Assembly: GCA_021014945.1 (NCBI GenBank)
Contig: MU266373.1
Coordinates: 68,002 to 132,001, forward strand
DNA: 64,000 nt
Source: Leucogyrophana mollusca
Lineage: Eukaryota > Basidiomycota > Agaricomycetes > Boletales
Direction of reading: 5' to 3'
Under the pieces are notes generated by a model, which had not been told where the DNA came from, did not search any database, and worked only from the letters and a program-made list of their open reading frames with translations. Each line of letters begins with the position of its first letter. Position 1 is the stretch's first letter. Position numbers and translations under genes: made by a program. Shown here piece after piece: positions 1 to 11,244 of the stretch.

Positions 1-890
1 TCACTTAATGTTTGACTCATCAGTGCCCTCACAGATTTACGTGTGTCATTGCCTCCATTCAGTGCGGTCGTTATCCGTCTTCCCGAATTCGCGGTGTTGA
101 CGCAGTGGCGAAAGGAATGCCGTTTCCACGAACCTTCGTCCAGGACAAGATGCCAACCCAAAGGAGCCAGCAAAGCTGCGAAGGCAAGCAATGCGTCTCA
201 GACTCGGTTCGTATTTAGAAACCACCGAAAGACGTGGCCCCGCCGCCAAAGCCACCAATAGAGCAATGGCTATCCCCCGCGCAGAACAATATACACCACG
301 AGGTAAGGCTATCGATGGAGTTGACTTGAGGTTCGGCGTACGGCTGAGGGCCTGTGGGTGTACTGGCCTGGATGAAATTCGCATCCGAGCGTTTTTTTTG
401 TAGCTACAATAAGACAAAGTAAGACACCGAGGAACGCTCCAAGTCAGACCCGACAATCCATCATCCGGATTCCGCACCTCCGTTTCTGTGGGCTTCAAAT
501 CCATGTTCCAACGAGCAAGCTTCGCCAAAGGTGGAGTGTTTTGACCAAAGCTCGAGAGAGATGTAAAAGTTTTCGATCCACAAAGGCGACTCAGACTTTG
601 CTCGGGCTCAGCGGCAAGAGTGCTGGAAGAGTGCAGTAATTGAACTTGCAAAAACGATAGTCATTTCTTCTTCTGATGTCGTGGACTGACTTCAGGTTGT
701 TCAGTGCGTTTGCGTATCTGACAACCGCGACGATCCAAGTAGGTGGTAACAACCTGAGGTACCGGCAGTATTAATTAATAGCATGCTTATGCCACCCAAC
801 AGGCGCCAGAGAACGAAAGATAGGCTAAGACAGGCCGCATGTGAGATTAATCCTTGCTTTCTTTCGAGCTGGCTTGTGCAGCGAGAAGCC
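1..890. other. Window edge and ABC transporter upstream region; no gene recognised
   Basis: A 201-codon open frame lies on the minus strand at 46-651, but it matches nothing I recognise and shows no clear domain, so I do not call it a gene. It could be the 5' part of a gene running off the left edge. The last 150 bases before position 891 should hold the promoter of the plus-strand ABC transporter; no convincing TATA box stands out. Confidence 0.3.
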
Positions 891-3800
891 ATGAAGGGCA
901 TCCCTCTCTGCGAATCCAGCAATCTTTTCGATTTCACAGACTCATGCATGCGGGCTTCCTGGGGAGCCATAGTCCCAACAGCGTTCGTCATCTCCCTCAT
1001 TGTCTTCCCTATCTCGATACCCGGGTTCCCTCGAGCAGTCATTACGTCTGCGCGAGCCTTGTTCACGACGTATCTAACTCTTCCGGAAGCTGAGGCTTTG
1101 ACGGCAACCGATAACGACGACGGCCTTCCCAAAGTCTCTAGTCAGGCCATCCCCCTCTGGCGCACTGTCATCTTCTCCTTCGTTGGTCTTGCTCAAGCGC
1201 TCGCCTGGCTGGCAACTGGCGCCTATGTCCTAACAACCAACGCCCTATATGCCCAGTCTGGCATCTATCACATACTCACCTCATTAACTTGGGTATACGC
1301 GGCCATCAGGCCCGTATTTTGGGCGAAAGCGACGGCTTACGCCGATCTGTTCTCGCTGTATCTTATTCACTTGACCTCGGGGATTTCACTTCTTGGAGGT
1401 GCTGTGTACGAGCACAAAGTATACGGTGGACCTTTGCCGACATTGACTTTGGTGGCACTTGTACTCAACTTGGTCGCTGTGCTCGTACTTTTAAGTACCG
1501 TGGTAACGATGCCCTGTCAGCTGCCCAGTGAGCGCGTCAAGAAAGAAGACATTGTACTCATTTCTCTCGATATCCGCGCGGATATTGGCTCATGGGAAGC
1601 ACTATAGGGTCTTTCCGTTTCGCCAGAAGATTACACTACGATATGGGGCTGGATAACTTTCTCTTGGGTATACCCCCTTATCAGACGTGTAAATGCTTCT
1701 ATCATGTCTATTTTGGCCCCGCCTGATAGGTTGCACCAGGGGACATCGATGACTATGAACGAAGAAGACGTGTGGAACCTTAGCCCGACCATGCAGTCGC
1801 GGCCAGTATTCACCAAGTTCAGCACTATCTCGTAAGTGCGTTTGGTTGATTCATGCCGGTTATTTCTAACCTTTCAATGTTACTTGCCCAAGCCGTCCAT
1901 CCCTTTTCCGGCGTCTCTTGGCTGCTAATTCGCTTGATCTTATGTGGGGGGCGTCTCTCTAGCATGCACAGTGCCATGTGCTGATGCCAAAGCAGACTGG
2001 ATATGGTTCTGGCGTTATTGAGCACCGCGTTAGACTATGCCCCTCCATTTTTTTTGAAGTGAGCCACCCTCCCCTCGTAGTAACGTTAACCACACGGCCC
2101 ACGCGTCCACAGGCGGATCATCGACGCTATTGATAACCCAGCGTCAGACAGCCGCGCCCATGCTTACATATACGCACTGCTCACGTTCGTGTGTACCATG
2201 CTGCGGGTGGGCTCTTATCTTTCATCCCCTTCCCCATTCCGACCATCTCTCTTTCAGGCTCAAGCAGAGGTTCAACACCTCTGGTTTGCCCGGCGGGCCG
2301 CAGGCCGTGTGCGTAGCGAGCTCATGGCAGCGATATACGAAAAAGCCCTCAAGCGCGCAGATTACTCTGGGGTCGTCGACAAAGACAAGCATGCAAAGAT
2401 TGCAGACACCAAAGCAACTGATGCAACTGACCCTACTACAGATGACCCGAAGGCTGGCGCGGACGTCGGGAAAATCGTGAATTTGATGGCCGTCGACGCT
2501 GATAAGGTGTGTGAAAGCCATGGCGACGAAGCATCACCAAGCCAATGATTCCATCACTGAGTAGATCGCGTTCGTAGTCTCCCTCGCCTACCTCTTCTAT
2601 GTGGGCATGTACTTCTCTTTCAAGTAATGTCTATACGCTCATAGCTCCAAATTACAGTACCATTTGGAGTTCTCATCGCTGGCGCGTTCTTGTACAAGTA
2701 TGTTGCGATCCCGATGATTCATGTTGTCAGTTTGGCTGGGCTTAAAGTGAATCCCAACACAGCCTGCTCGGCATCTCAGCGTTTGCTGGCTTCTTCGTCA
2801 TTATCGCTATTTTGCCAATCAACAAATTTGTCGTGAAACGGAATATTCGGGTCTACAAAGGCTCTTCTGTCTCGCGTGACAAGCGTATGGGTGTTCTGAA
2901 CGAACTCATCAGCGCTGTAAGCATATTTCTTTGCCAAGGTGGGACGCTAACCACGGCCTGGTGCGTAGATTAAGTTTGTCAAGTTCTTTGCATGGGAGGA
3001 CCGCTGGATCAAACGTGTCATGGATGCTCGTGCGGTCGAGATAGATTGGATGGTCAAAGGTCTGAAGTGATTGGTTACTCGGCCGCTCCGTTGCTTATTT
3101 TGTATCTTTCAGCTCGAACCAATTCTGTGATATATACGGCCTTGTGGTCATTCGCACCGATGGTGGTTTCGTTGGTGTCGTTCAGTGCCTTCGTCTACCA
3201 AGGCAAAGAGTTGACTGTCGCCATTGCGTTCACCGTAAGTGCTGCTCAACCAAAATCGGACAACACCAGCTGATAGATCCGGGTTGTCGTAGTCTATCAC
3301 TCTCTTCGCCATGATAAGGCTCGTTTCCTGTGAATGTGCTAGGTGAGGGCCTGGTTAACGTAAATGCATGCAGGTTACCTCTACACAGCTTCCCCATGTT
3401 GATCGACCAGTTTGTTCAAGTAAGCTGGGTAACTTGTATTATGGCATTATGTCTTACCTTTGCCTCTCTCCAGACCCGCATCGCTCTGAACCGCATTGCG
3501 ACATTTCTTGGCGAGGACGAAGTAACGGACCAGGTATCGTCCATCAAGCAATCTCCCAACCATCACAACGCAGAGGAGAGCGAAGGTCTCGCCATCGAAA
3601 ACGGGACATTTAGATGGAACGAGGTCCCCGAAGAGAGCAAGCCCGACAATACTAAATCGAAGCCAGCGACTCTGGGCGACGATTCCGACACGGTGATCGA
3701 TTCTGGCTCGACGACTGGTCTGTCACTGTCGGAAGATCACAAGTTCGAACTGAGAGACATATCCGTACGGTTCCCCGAAGGCGAGCTGACTGTGATCACT

Positions 3801-6800
3801 GGTCCCACCGCTAGCGGAAAATCAGCTCTGCTTGTGCGTTGGGGGTTATTGGTAACATACGATTTGTTGATTGTCTTTGGCAGGTGGCACTACTCGGAGA
3901 AATGACCATAATCAGCGGAAAGCTCGTCATGTCAAAGAACACAACGAAAGTCGGTGATCATGGCTTGACGCAGTCCATTTCATATGCCGCACAGTCTCCC
4001 TGGCTCCAGCATCAATCAATTAAGGATAATATTGTCTTTGGCCACACTTACAACGAAGAAAGGTACAATGCCGTTGTGGAGTGCTGTGCACTGCGGCCGG
4101 ACTTGCGCATGTTTGAAGATGGAGACCAGACTGAGATAGGTGCCAGGTGTGCGATCATACAACCCTTGCGAGGGAACACAACTAATTTCGATGTCGTGTC
4201 ATTCCCAGAGGAGTGAGCTTGTCCGGGGGCCAAAAAGCTCGGTAAGCTGTTTGATACCTCTGCGATACATGAAATTCATGCATCTTCCAGTGTGGCTCTC
4301 GCTCGAGCAGTCTATGCTCCTGCCAAATACGTCTTGCTGGACGATCCGCTGAGTGCAGTTGTAGGCAGCCCGCCCTCCTTGCCACTTTCTTCTCTGACAT
4401 GTGTGGTATTAATTAGGACAGTCACACTGCGCGCTTTCTGTATGAGAAACTCTTCTACGGACCCTTGTTGGCCAATCGTACTGTGGTACGTATTGAACCT
4501 TGCCATAATTTCCCATTCGTTAACCGCGTTCGTTCAGATCCTCGTCACGCACCACGTTGACCTCGTATTACCCGGAGCGTTCTACCTCATTCGCATGTTG
4601 GATGGTCGAATCGACACGCAAGGCACGATCAAGGATTTGCAAGCACAAGGTGTCCTAGATCATATAAAACAAGACTCTGCAGCGGAAATGAAACAAGAGG
4701 ACCCGGTAGCAGCAAGCGAAGCACCAGCTGAGGGTCAAACACTTGAAGACGAGGCCCAGCAACCTACCGCGCTCAACAAGAAGCCTCGGAAACTGATTGA
4801 GGAGGAGCGCAGAGAAACCGGAGCAGTCGAGTTCGCCATCTACAACACATACCTGAAAGCTTCGTCCGTCCTGCTTTACCTTGCTTATTGTCTTCATCTG
4901 ATTCTTTGCCAGTTCATACTGGACCTGGGGCATACTGGCTCTGTCGATTGTATTGTCGCAGGTGAGATACACGGGATGATTACTCATGCACGCCCGCTGA
5001 TATCTCTTGAGGGTCTGGGTGTAGTGGAAAAACTCTGGATCCGAGTGAGTTTTTATTCCCAAACCTGTTGGGGTTAGACACCTATCTTTTTAGACTTGGG
5101 GCCAAGCCTACGGCGATGACTATCGACCAGATACATACGCCTTCGTCTCCTCGGCAGCGTTAACTGAGAACGGTGCTCGAGTGAATGAGATGTTGTCGTC
5201 ACTTGTCTCTCATCAGCATCCAAGCAAACTGTATCTCGCGCAATCCCCCCAATTTCCCAATGCCTACGAGCACCCCCTCTTCTACGTTGCGGTATACGGT
5301 GCCATCGGCCTCACGACTGCTCTCGTTAGTGTGACATCGACATTCGTGCAGTATACGGGTGCTTTGCGGGCTTCGCGGTCGATGTTCAAGACGCTCTTAG
5401 AGGGTGTTGTTCGGGCCACTATGCGTTGGCATGATGTGACTCCTCAAGGTTCGTCTATGTTAATTCACCCAGGTATTTCATCTGACATCTGGTAATTAAC
5501 ATAGGCCGTATGCTCAACCGATTCGGAAAGGTTGTTACTCTTCGCCGTCTCCATGAGGGAGCACCCATTAATGCATGCGCTCCCAGGACATTGAGACTAT
5601 TGATAGGGAATTGGCTAGATCGCTTTCGGATGTCAATTATTCATTGGCTACATTCGCAGCAGCCATCCTCACTGTCACGTAAGTGAACAATATTGTGGAC
5701 ATGTGTCGATGCTGAACCTCGTTTTCAGTGTTTTCTTCCCTCTCTTCCTAATCCCGGCCGCAGTTCTTGGCTACTTTTACCACAAGCTTGCAGTTGGATA
5801 CCTCAATACTGGCAGAGATCTCCGGCGCATGGAGTCCAATTCTAGATCACCGATCTACTCCGGCTTCAGTGAACTGTTGGATGGCATCGTTACAGTGCGC
5901 GCTTTCTCCGCAGAGCGTCGCTTCATGGATGGTCTCCACGAGAAGGTCGATTTCACTACTAAGGCGCGTTGACCAGAGCATGTGTTGAGCTTCCTCACCT
6001 GGATGTGCTAACTCAGTTCTCGTGATGTTTTGAACAGATGTGGTACAACTTTTGGATGACGAATCGTTGGCTAATGCTGAATTTCGACACTTTGGGAGCC
6101 TTTGCCGTTCTCATCACCACGCTCTTTGCGCTGTCCGGCTATGTCAAAGCTGGAACAGCGGGTCTGTGTATTGTTAGCGCTATGTCGTTTACCGAGAGCG
6201 TGTATTGGGCCTGCCGCTTTTGGACTACGCTCGAACTTAACCTGAAGTATGTGGACTCATACGACCCCAACCGCTGCAGCTGTTGATCTCATCCTTCAGC
6301 TCGGTTGAGCGCGTCGTTGAGTACCTTGACCTCCCTCAAGAGCCTCCCGCAATCATACAGTCCAATCGTCCCCCCGCGTACTGGCCTTCCAGCTCGAGCG
6401 ACAATAGTCTCATCGCCGCCGAGAACCTGGTCGTTAAGTACGCTCCTGAGTTGCCGCCTGTTCTACACAACGTGTCTTTCAGATTAAATGCGAAGGAGCG
6501 TGTTGGATTGCTTGGACGCACGGGTTCGTCATCGCTTCTCTAATTTAATCCTGGTGATGGTGCTGAGTGTGGCGTGGTCAGGAAGCGGCAAGTCAACTTT
6601 GGCCATGAGTATTCTTCGCTTTGTGAGTCTCCAAAGAGTGTTGCTACGCATTTCGAATGTCACATATCCACACAGGTCGATCCTGCGAGTGGACGTATCA
6701 TGATCGACGGCGTCGATATTGCCACCATCGGAGTTCATGACCTGAGATCGCGACTAGTTAGTTTTTTCACTCTTCTTGTGGTAATAACCCATGCAAACCC

Positions 6801-7631
6801 TGCTCTCGCCTTTGCCGCAGACGTTCATTCCGCAGGTGATGCTACCTCTGTGCCGCTTGCTAAGCCAAATTCAAAACAGTCATTCACAGGATGCAACGCT
6901 TTTCTCGGGTACTCTGCGCGACAACTTGGACCCCTTCGGTTCGTATCTCGCGTTTCGACGACCAGAGGTGCGGACTGTGACGGTCGTTTCTTAGGTGAAC
7001 ACGAAGACAGCGAATGTCTTGACGTCCTGTACCGTACGCACATGATTGGCGAAAGCGCTTACCAATCACAGCTCGCCTCTCGCGCCCCATCCCCCACTCC
7101 TTCAGTTTCTCTGCCAACTTCATCCGCCGCATCCACCATAACCACTAACGTGAACTCGAAGACCGCAGTCTCACTTGATACCCAAGTCTCCGCAGGAGGA
7201 ACGAACTTCTCGCAAGGCCAGCGCCAACTCATCGCAATGGCGCGCGCTTTATTAAGACGTAGTTCTATCATTATCTTGGATGAAGCAACAAGCAGTATCG
7301 ACTTTGATACGGACGCAAAGATACAAGCCACAATTCGGGAGGAGTTCGGCGAGAGCTTGCTGTTGACTGTCGCTCATCGATTGAGGACTGTTATCGACTA
7401 TGACCGCCTTATTGTCCTCGACAAAGGAGAGGTCTGTTCCGACTGTAGCATATACTTTTCGTCCCTCGTTGCTGATGCGCCTTTTAGATTGCGGAGTTTG
7501 ACACACCACTCAACTTGATACAGAAAGAGGATGGAATCTTCCGAACAATGTGCGTCAAGAGCGGTTCGTTTTTGGAGCTGGAGGGCGCTGCGAGGGCGAA
7601 GTCAGAGCGTGATGCTGCTGCTGCTAAGTAG
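891..7631 (+). CDS. ABCC/MRP-type ABC transporter (copy 1), multi-exon
   Basis: Full-length ABC exporter of the C subfamily (multidrug-resistance-associated type), which moves organic anions, conjugates or drugs across a plasma or vacuolar membrane using ATP. The N-terminus (ATG at 891) carries about five hydrophobic segments that look like a TMD0 region, followed by TMD1, NBD1, TMD2 and NBD2. NBD1 has Walker A GPTASGKS (3801-3824), signature LSGGQ (about 4218-4235) and Walker B LLDDPLSA, the Asp-Asp form usual for the weak ABCC site. NBD2 has Walker A GRTGSGKST split by an intron near 6530-6582, signature FSQGQ (near 7207) and Walker [12 protein letters not shown] Ser/Thr/Pro-rich insert (about 7070-7180) precedes the NBD2 signature. 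The stop is at 7629-7631. It is read through many short introns; I saw no forced break, so it is probably functional. A close inverted paralogue lies at 31346-38097. The substrate cannot be told. Confidence 0.88.
5505..5530 (+). other. 26-nt microexon in ABC transporter copy 1
   Basis: The 26 bases between an AG acceptor (…taattaacatag) and a GT donor (gttgtta…) encode the core of the conserved motif RMLNRFGK, found after the TMD2 coupling region in ABCC proteins. Without this exon the flanking frames (…TPQ and DIETID) do not join. An equal exon exists in copy 2. Confidence 0.75.
6821..6835 (+). other. 15-nt microexon in ABC transporter copy 1 (TFIPQ, Q-loop of NBD2)
   Basis: Fifteen bases flanked by tttgccgcag and gtgatg encode TFIPQ, whose Gln is the Q-loop residue of NBD2. 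The preceding exon ends in …LRSRL and the next begins [12 protein letters not shown], so the microexon is needed to restore the conserved order. The same 15-nt exon is present in copy 2. Confidence 0.75.
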
Positions 7632-7636
7632 ACCAG

Positions 7637-7907
7637 TCACTGCAGGCAAAACTCGATGTTTTGTTGCAGAACATGGCAAAAACATTCAACAAATAGATAC
7701 ATTTTTTCTCAAATGTTCAGTGTCATAATATTTTAAATATTTTTGCATGGAACATTTTATTCCTTTCATTGTCATTGGTGGGCTGCAATGTTCTGGCAAA
7801 ATAAATATAAAATATTTTGTGACGGAACATCAGGAAAAACATAGTTTCTGTATTTTCCATATTTTCACCATGTTCTGAGGCAAAACTTTGATTTTTGCCT
7901 GCAGTGA
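7637..7907. mobile_element. MITE-like non-autonomous inverted-repeat element
   Basis: About 270 bp, AT-rich, with imperfect terminal inverted repeats. The outer 15 bases (tcactgcaggcaaaa, 7637-7651) match the reverse complement of 7893-7907 exactly, and similarity continues inward to a shared gttttg…agaacatgg, giving roughly 40 bp arms. The interior holds AT-rich palindromic patches and no coding frame. It sits six bases past the stop codon of the ABC transporter, so it is probably within or next to its 3' UTR. I could not define a target-site duplication. Confidence 0.6.
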
Positions 7908-8034
7908 GTGTGGAAAGCAAGACGATAAACATGACAGTGTAGCGCTATAAGGCAAGGACATATATGTACCTCAGTTTGATTTTTTACAGAGCGCTAGCAG
8001 CGTAGACCACGAAACTGTGTCGGAGATTTCTTAT

Positions 8035-8430
8035 TTCCTTTACAAGGCGTTGCAATTAGTTGAAATGCCCCAATAATAATCCAGCATTAAAATACCTTGC
8101 AATAAAGTACGAGCATTTCAATAGCAATTGCCACGCAGACGAAAAATTGCAATACCGGCTGCAATGCCGGTTGCAATGCCGGCTGCAATGCACATTGCAA
8201 TCAAGGTGATATCTTGTTACTTGTTGTAACGCTGGGGAGTTATGATAAGTGGTTGGATAAATAAAAAAGTAATTGCAGTAGGTCCTACAGTATTGCCTCC
8301 ATCGTCCTCTATTGTAATTGTACTGCAACCTTGTTTCGAACTCACGACCTCGCTCGCAATTGTATGCTTAGTAAAGCTAATAGTCTACTTACCTCTCGCA
8401 GCATAACCGTTACACTACTATACCATACAT
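8035..8430 (-). mobile_element. Candidate tRNA-derived SINE
   Basis: On the minus strand the 5' end resembles a tRNA gene. An A-box-like stretch (TAGTGTAACGG, reverse complement of 8407-8417) is followed by a B-box-like stretch (GAGTTCGAAAC, reverse complement of 8333-8343). The spacing of about 64 nt is long but possible. No tRNA cloverleaf is evident, so this looks like a tRNA-related head, not a gene. The body that follows contains a 12-nt tandem repeat (8149-8196) and frequent ttgcaa motifs. The 3' end is approximate. Confidence 0.5.
8149..8196. repeat. 12-nt tandem repeat, about four units
   Basis: Four consecutive 12-mers of the form gcaatgccggyt (8149-8160, 8161-8172, 8173-8184, 8185-8196); the first and last units are diverged. 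They lie inside the SINE candidate. Confidence 0.8.
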
Positions 8431-8508
8431 ATACTTGAAACGTCCTTAAATATATCAGGCTGCTGAGCACTTGTGATCATAAATCATAAAAGAAGACAGC
8501 ATGACAAG

Positions 8509-10140
8509 CTATTTACGAGTGGATCGATGAGTACCCTTCTTAGCACCACTGCCACTGCCACGACCACGACCACGACCACGGCTAGCAACAGGTACCTCTA
8601 TGTCCACAGTGCCACTATCTCCAAACTCGCCCTCGGTGTCTGCAGGGGGTGCGGGGTCAGGGTCTTCGGTGTTGTGGTCTGTGGTATGGCTGGTAGGTGG
8701 TGCAGGGACAGGGATTGCCAGTGCCGTGGGGGCATCTCCAGCCCTGTTCTCGGGTACATACAAATCCTCATCACTATCCATATCGAGTGCTGCCATGGCA
8801 TTATCCATAGCGGCTGACAAGTCTTCCCCGGAGGCGGTTTGCTGACGTGCCGATGCTGGCTCACCGAAAACATAATTATTGATGTTTCTGACAATCTCCT
8901 GCAAGCGCCGTGTTTCCCATTTCGTGACGAAGAGCTTTTTGTACGAACGGAACATGTCGGCATAGACCATATGAGAGTCTGGACCACAGCGATCTTTTGA
9001 GAATCCCTTATCCGGTGATAGGAGGAAGATAACCTAACAAAGAAGTGAGCAGAATGCAAAAAGGATGAAAATTTCCATCTCGCACGATAACCGCACACCA
9101 CGCAAGTAGTCCTGGTGTGCACGACGTAATATTCCAGATTTTGCCATTGGGCGGTGGTCCTCCGCCACCCTTCCCCCTCGACAGAGACTGCTTGCCGAAA
9201 AGCAATACTTTCGCAGCCTGACGGCGGGTCTGTATGAGTCACGAGAGTTATTAAAATAAATTGCAGACGCACCATGGCAAAGGGTTGCCAGTTACCGAAA
9301 ACATTCTTGAGATGTGGATCGTACTGCAGATTCGGGAACAGGATGGGAGGGAATAAGATATACTTGTGAATCTCTGGATCGACGAAGAGCCTCTTTCGGA
9401 TCTCCAGAACTGACAGCCGGTCATACCCCGGATTATCGAAGTATTCGGTCGGCAGGCCCAGGATCTTCCCAGCTACATCACGAAGCTTCCGGATCTCAGT
9501 TGAACGAGATGAGCTGACTGTCGTATCAAGCTACAACGTCGTGTCGTAAATAAATGACTTGAATAGTTGTATGACAGATTTATCTTACTAATTCTGCGAA
9601 ATGACGGCCAGATACGAGGCGATGAAGATGAGACGGCAGGTGATGGTACAGCTCCACGAGTAATGCAGCCTCTTCTGCAAGGGCTGTTGTATATCGTGCT
9701 TGAGTTGTGAAGGAGGAACCGTCCGGGGACGTAGGTGGAGGTCTCCGGAGGACATCGTGACCGGGGGGAAACATCTCTAGCATGGCACCGTACATGCGGG
9801 AAAACGTGGCGACTTCGTTATCATGCACGGCTACCTCGTCGGGCACCCCAGTTTGCCGCCGCTTTGGCATCTGCGCTTTCAAAAGATGATTCTCCTGTCG
9901 TAGTGCAGTATTTTGCTCCTTGATTTCACGCAGTTGCAACTGAGCTTGCTTGAGCGCCTACACAACAGTCAGATCATGACTCGCTACGCAGCGCATGAGT
10001 GAACAGTGATGATAATCACGTACCTGTTCGAAGTCACTCTTAGAAGCGTTCGGAGGAGGAAATGCAATGTCGATGGGATCCGAATCGCTGTCTGCCATGA
10101 AACCTGCTTCGGAGACGCTTCTGCGTGATGCTGATGACAT
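8509..10140 (-). CDS. Uncharacterised lineage-specific protein with N-terminal coiled coil and Arg-Gly tail
   Basis: I cannot assign a function. Reading from ATG at 10140, exon 1 (acidic, Ser/Asp-rich) splices near 10023 to an exon encoding a Gln/Leu/Glu-rich likely coiled coil. Two more exons follow (about 9240-9530 and 9050-9240), then a last exon starting near 9046. The middle part holds motifs such as ILFPNLQYD, LLFGKQSL and NITSCTPG, a pattern I associate with large, poorly characterised agaricomycete families often found near transposons. The C-terminus has acidic and Pro-rich stretches and ends in a GRGRGRG run and basic residues, suggesting nucleic-acid binding. It lies in the same orientation as the composite pseudogene and the Plavaka transposase upstream, so it may be a transposon-associated gene. 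Splice sites are plausible and no break was seen. Confidence 0.55.
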
Positions 10141-10498
10141 TGGTCCGTACGGAGTGACAGATGAACTGAACGTGCAAAAGAATGTGAGTGCGAAACGGCG
10201 TGGGCGTACCAGGAAATCGGGCGTACTTTATATGATAAGCTTGAGCCGAACAAGGGCGGCCTGATGGCCTGTGTGCAGCATGGGCCGCATCTACTGGTTC
10301 CGCTGAATGATGCATCCTGCTTGAATATTACATGTACAACCTCGTGCACTCCACATTTGCACTTACGTCTGTGGGGTATATTCCCGTCAGGCTGTGAGGA
10401 ATGTGCATCAAGGGTAAGGGAACGTGTATCGGGGTCGGGGGAAGCGAGGAAGGCCAAGTGAGGATGGCACTGCATCGGCATTACCACCCCCACGCCGC
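10141..10498. other. Spacer between lineage-specific gene and composite pseudogene
   Basis: No conserved coding sequence recognised. It presumably holds the promoter of the minus-strand gene that starts at 10140. A long minus-strand open frame crosses it, but its translation here has no family resemblance. Confidence 0.4.
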
Positions 10499-10692
10499 GA
10501 CACCTCCACATCTGGACACCCCGCCATCCCGCGCGCTGCGTTGCATGGGCGGTCCTCCAGCATGACGGTGTCGCTGTCCACGAGCAGGAAGACCTCCCAG
10601 CGTGGCACAAGCGCGCGTTTGCCACCCATGGCTGGTACCCGCTGCGCGTCCGAATCGCGTGTTTGCCGCCCATGGCTGGTACCCCCGCTGCG
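10499..10692 (-). pseudogene. Glycosyltransferase family 2-like fragment, second part
   Basis: After ATPase WGFT, the frame continues into RSGYQPWVANARLCHAG. With a one-base shift near 10600 it then reads EVFLLVDSDTVMLED and AARGMAGCPDVEVS. This resembles the GT2 segment PWAANGR…GE..LLVDSDTVVPEDC..DAAREMAECPDV, which normally follows the FKKASN region. The DSD would be the metal-binding motif. The first part of this segment is duplicated (44-nt spaced repeat). It ends abruptly near 10499. Confidence 0.55.
10617..10692. repeat. Direct repeat of about 30 nt, spaced 44 nt, at the ATPase/GT2 junction
   Basis: The stretch gtttgccacccatggctgg… (10617-10646) recurs as gtttgccgcccatggctgg… (10661-10692) with one substitution and a two-base insertion. 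It encodes YQPWVAN-like sequence, so a short piece of the glycosyltransferase exon is doubled precisely where ATPase sequence stops. Confidence 0.8.
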
Positions 10693-11244
10693 GTGAAGCC
10701 CCAGTTGGCGTAGGCAGCGATGATGGAAGACACAAGCTGAACAATGCAGAAGGCACCGAGCAGGGCGAAGGAGGGACGTTCCATGAAGAAGAACCCGTGC
10801 GAACGTGTAACGAAGATCAAAGCCTGCGAGACGATAGCAACTTGGAGGTAGACAATCATGTGCAATTGATGGTCGTTGGCCGAGGGGTATCCGGTGCCGG
10901 AGGTGAACTCGACGCCGAACTTGTCGTAGAAAAAGCTCGCCTTCAGGATGATGGATACAAGGGCGATACTGTAGAGGAAGATCAGATGCTGCCCTAGAAA
11001 GCAGATAATAGGAGCACTTACGTCGATGCAGTGAGGTAGATACCGTAAGCAACGGCGTACGAGAAGATCTCGGCCAAGGGCCATGCGTCGGGAGTCATTG
11101 AGGGGAGGACATGGTCGACAGACAGAGTCATGATGGCGCTGTCGTTCAGGAGGGCAATGATCAGGGCTATGAAGGGAGGGAAGTCGAAGCGGGAGGCGAA
11201 GGCGAGGATGACGAAGCAGACGACGATATGGATGGTCACAGTGA
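10693..11244 (-). pseudogene. Plasma-membrane H+-ATPase fragment, second part (M5-M10)
   Basis: The ATPase resumes exactly at M5 with VTIHIVVCFVILAF, then FDFPPFIALIIALLND, IMTLSVDHVLPSMTPDAW, LAEIFSYAVAYGIYLTAST and, after an intron (10969-11021), IALVSIILKASFFYDKFGV, LHMIVYLQVAIVSQALIF, RSHGFFFMERPSFALLGAF and IAAYANWGFT. The usual C-terminal regulatory tail is missing; glycosyltransferase-like sequence follows. Confidence 0.85.

Noticed and set aside
46..651. 201-codon minus-strand open frame at the left edge
   Set aside because: No recognised motif, Arg/Ser-rich composition, and no clear splice or start context; kept only as an uncertain region.
7723..7932. 69-codon minus-strand open frame
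   Set aside because: It covers the MITE-like inverted repeat and has no coding character.
8325..8430. A true tRNA gene
   Set aside because: The A- and B-box-like sequences are there, but the spacing is too long and no acceptor stem or anticodon arm can be drawn; a SINE head fits better.
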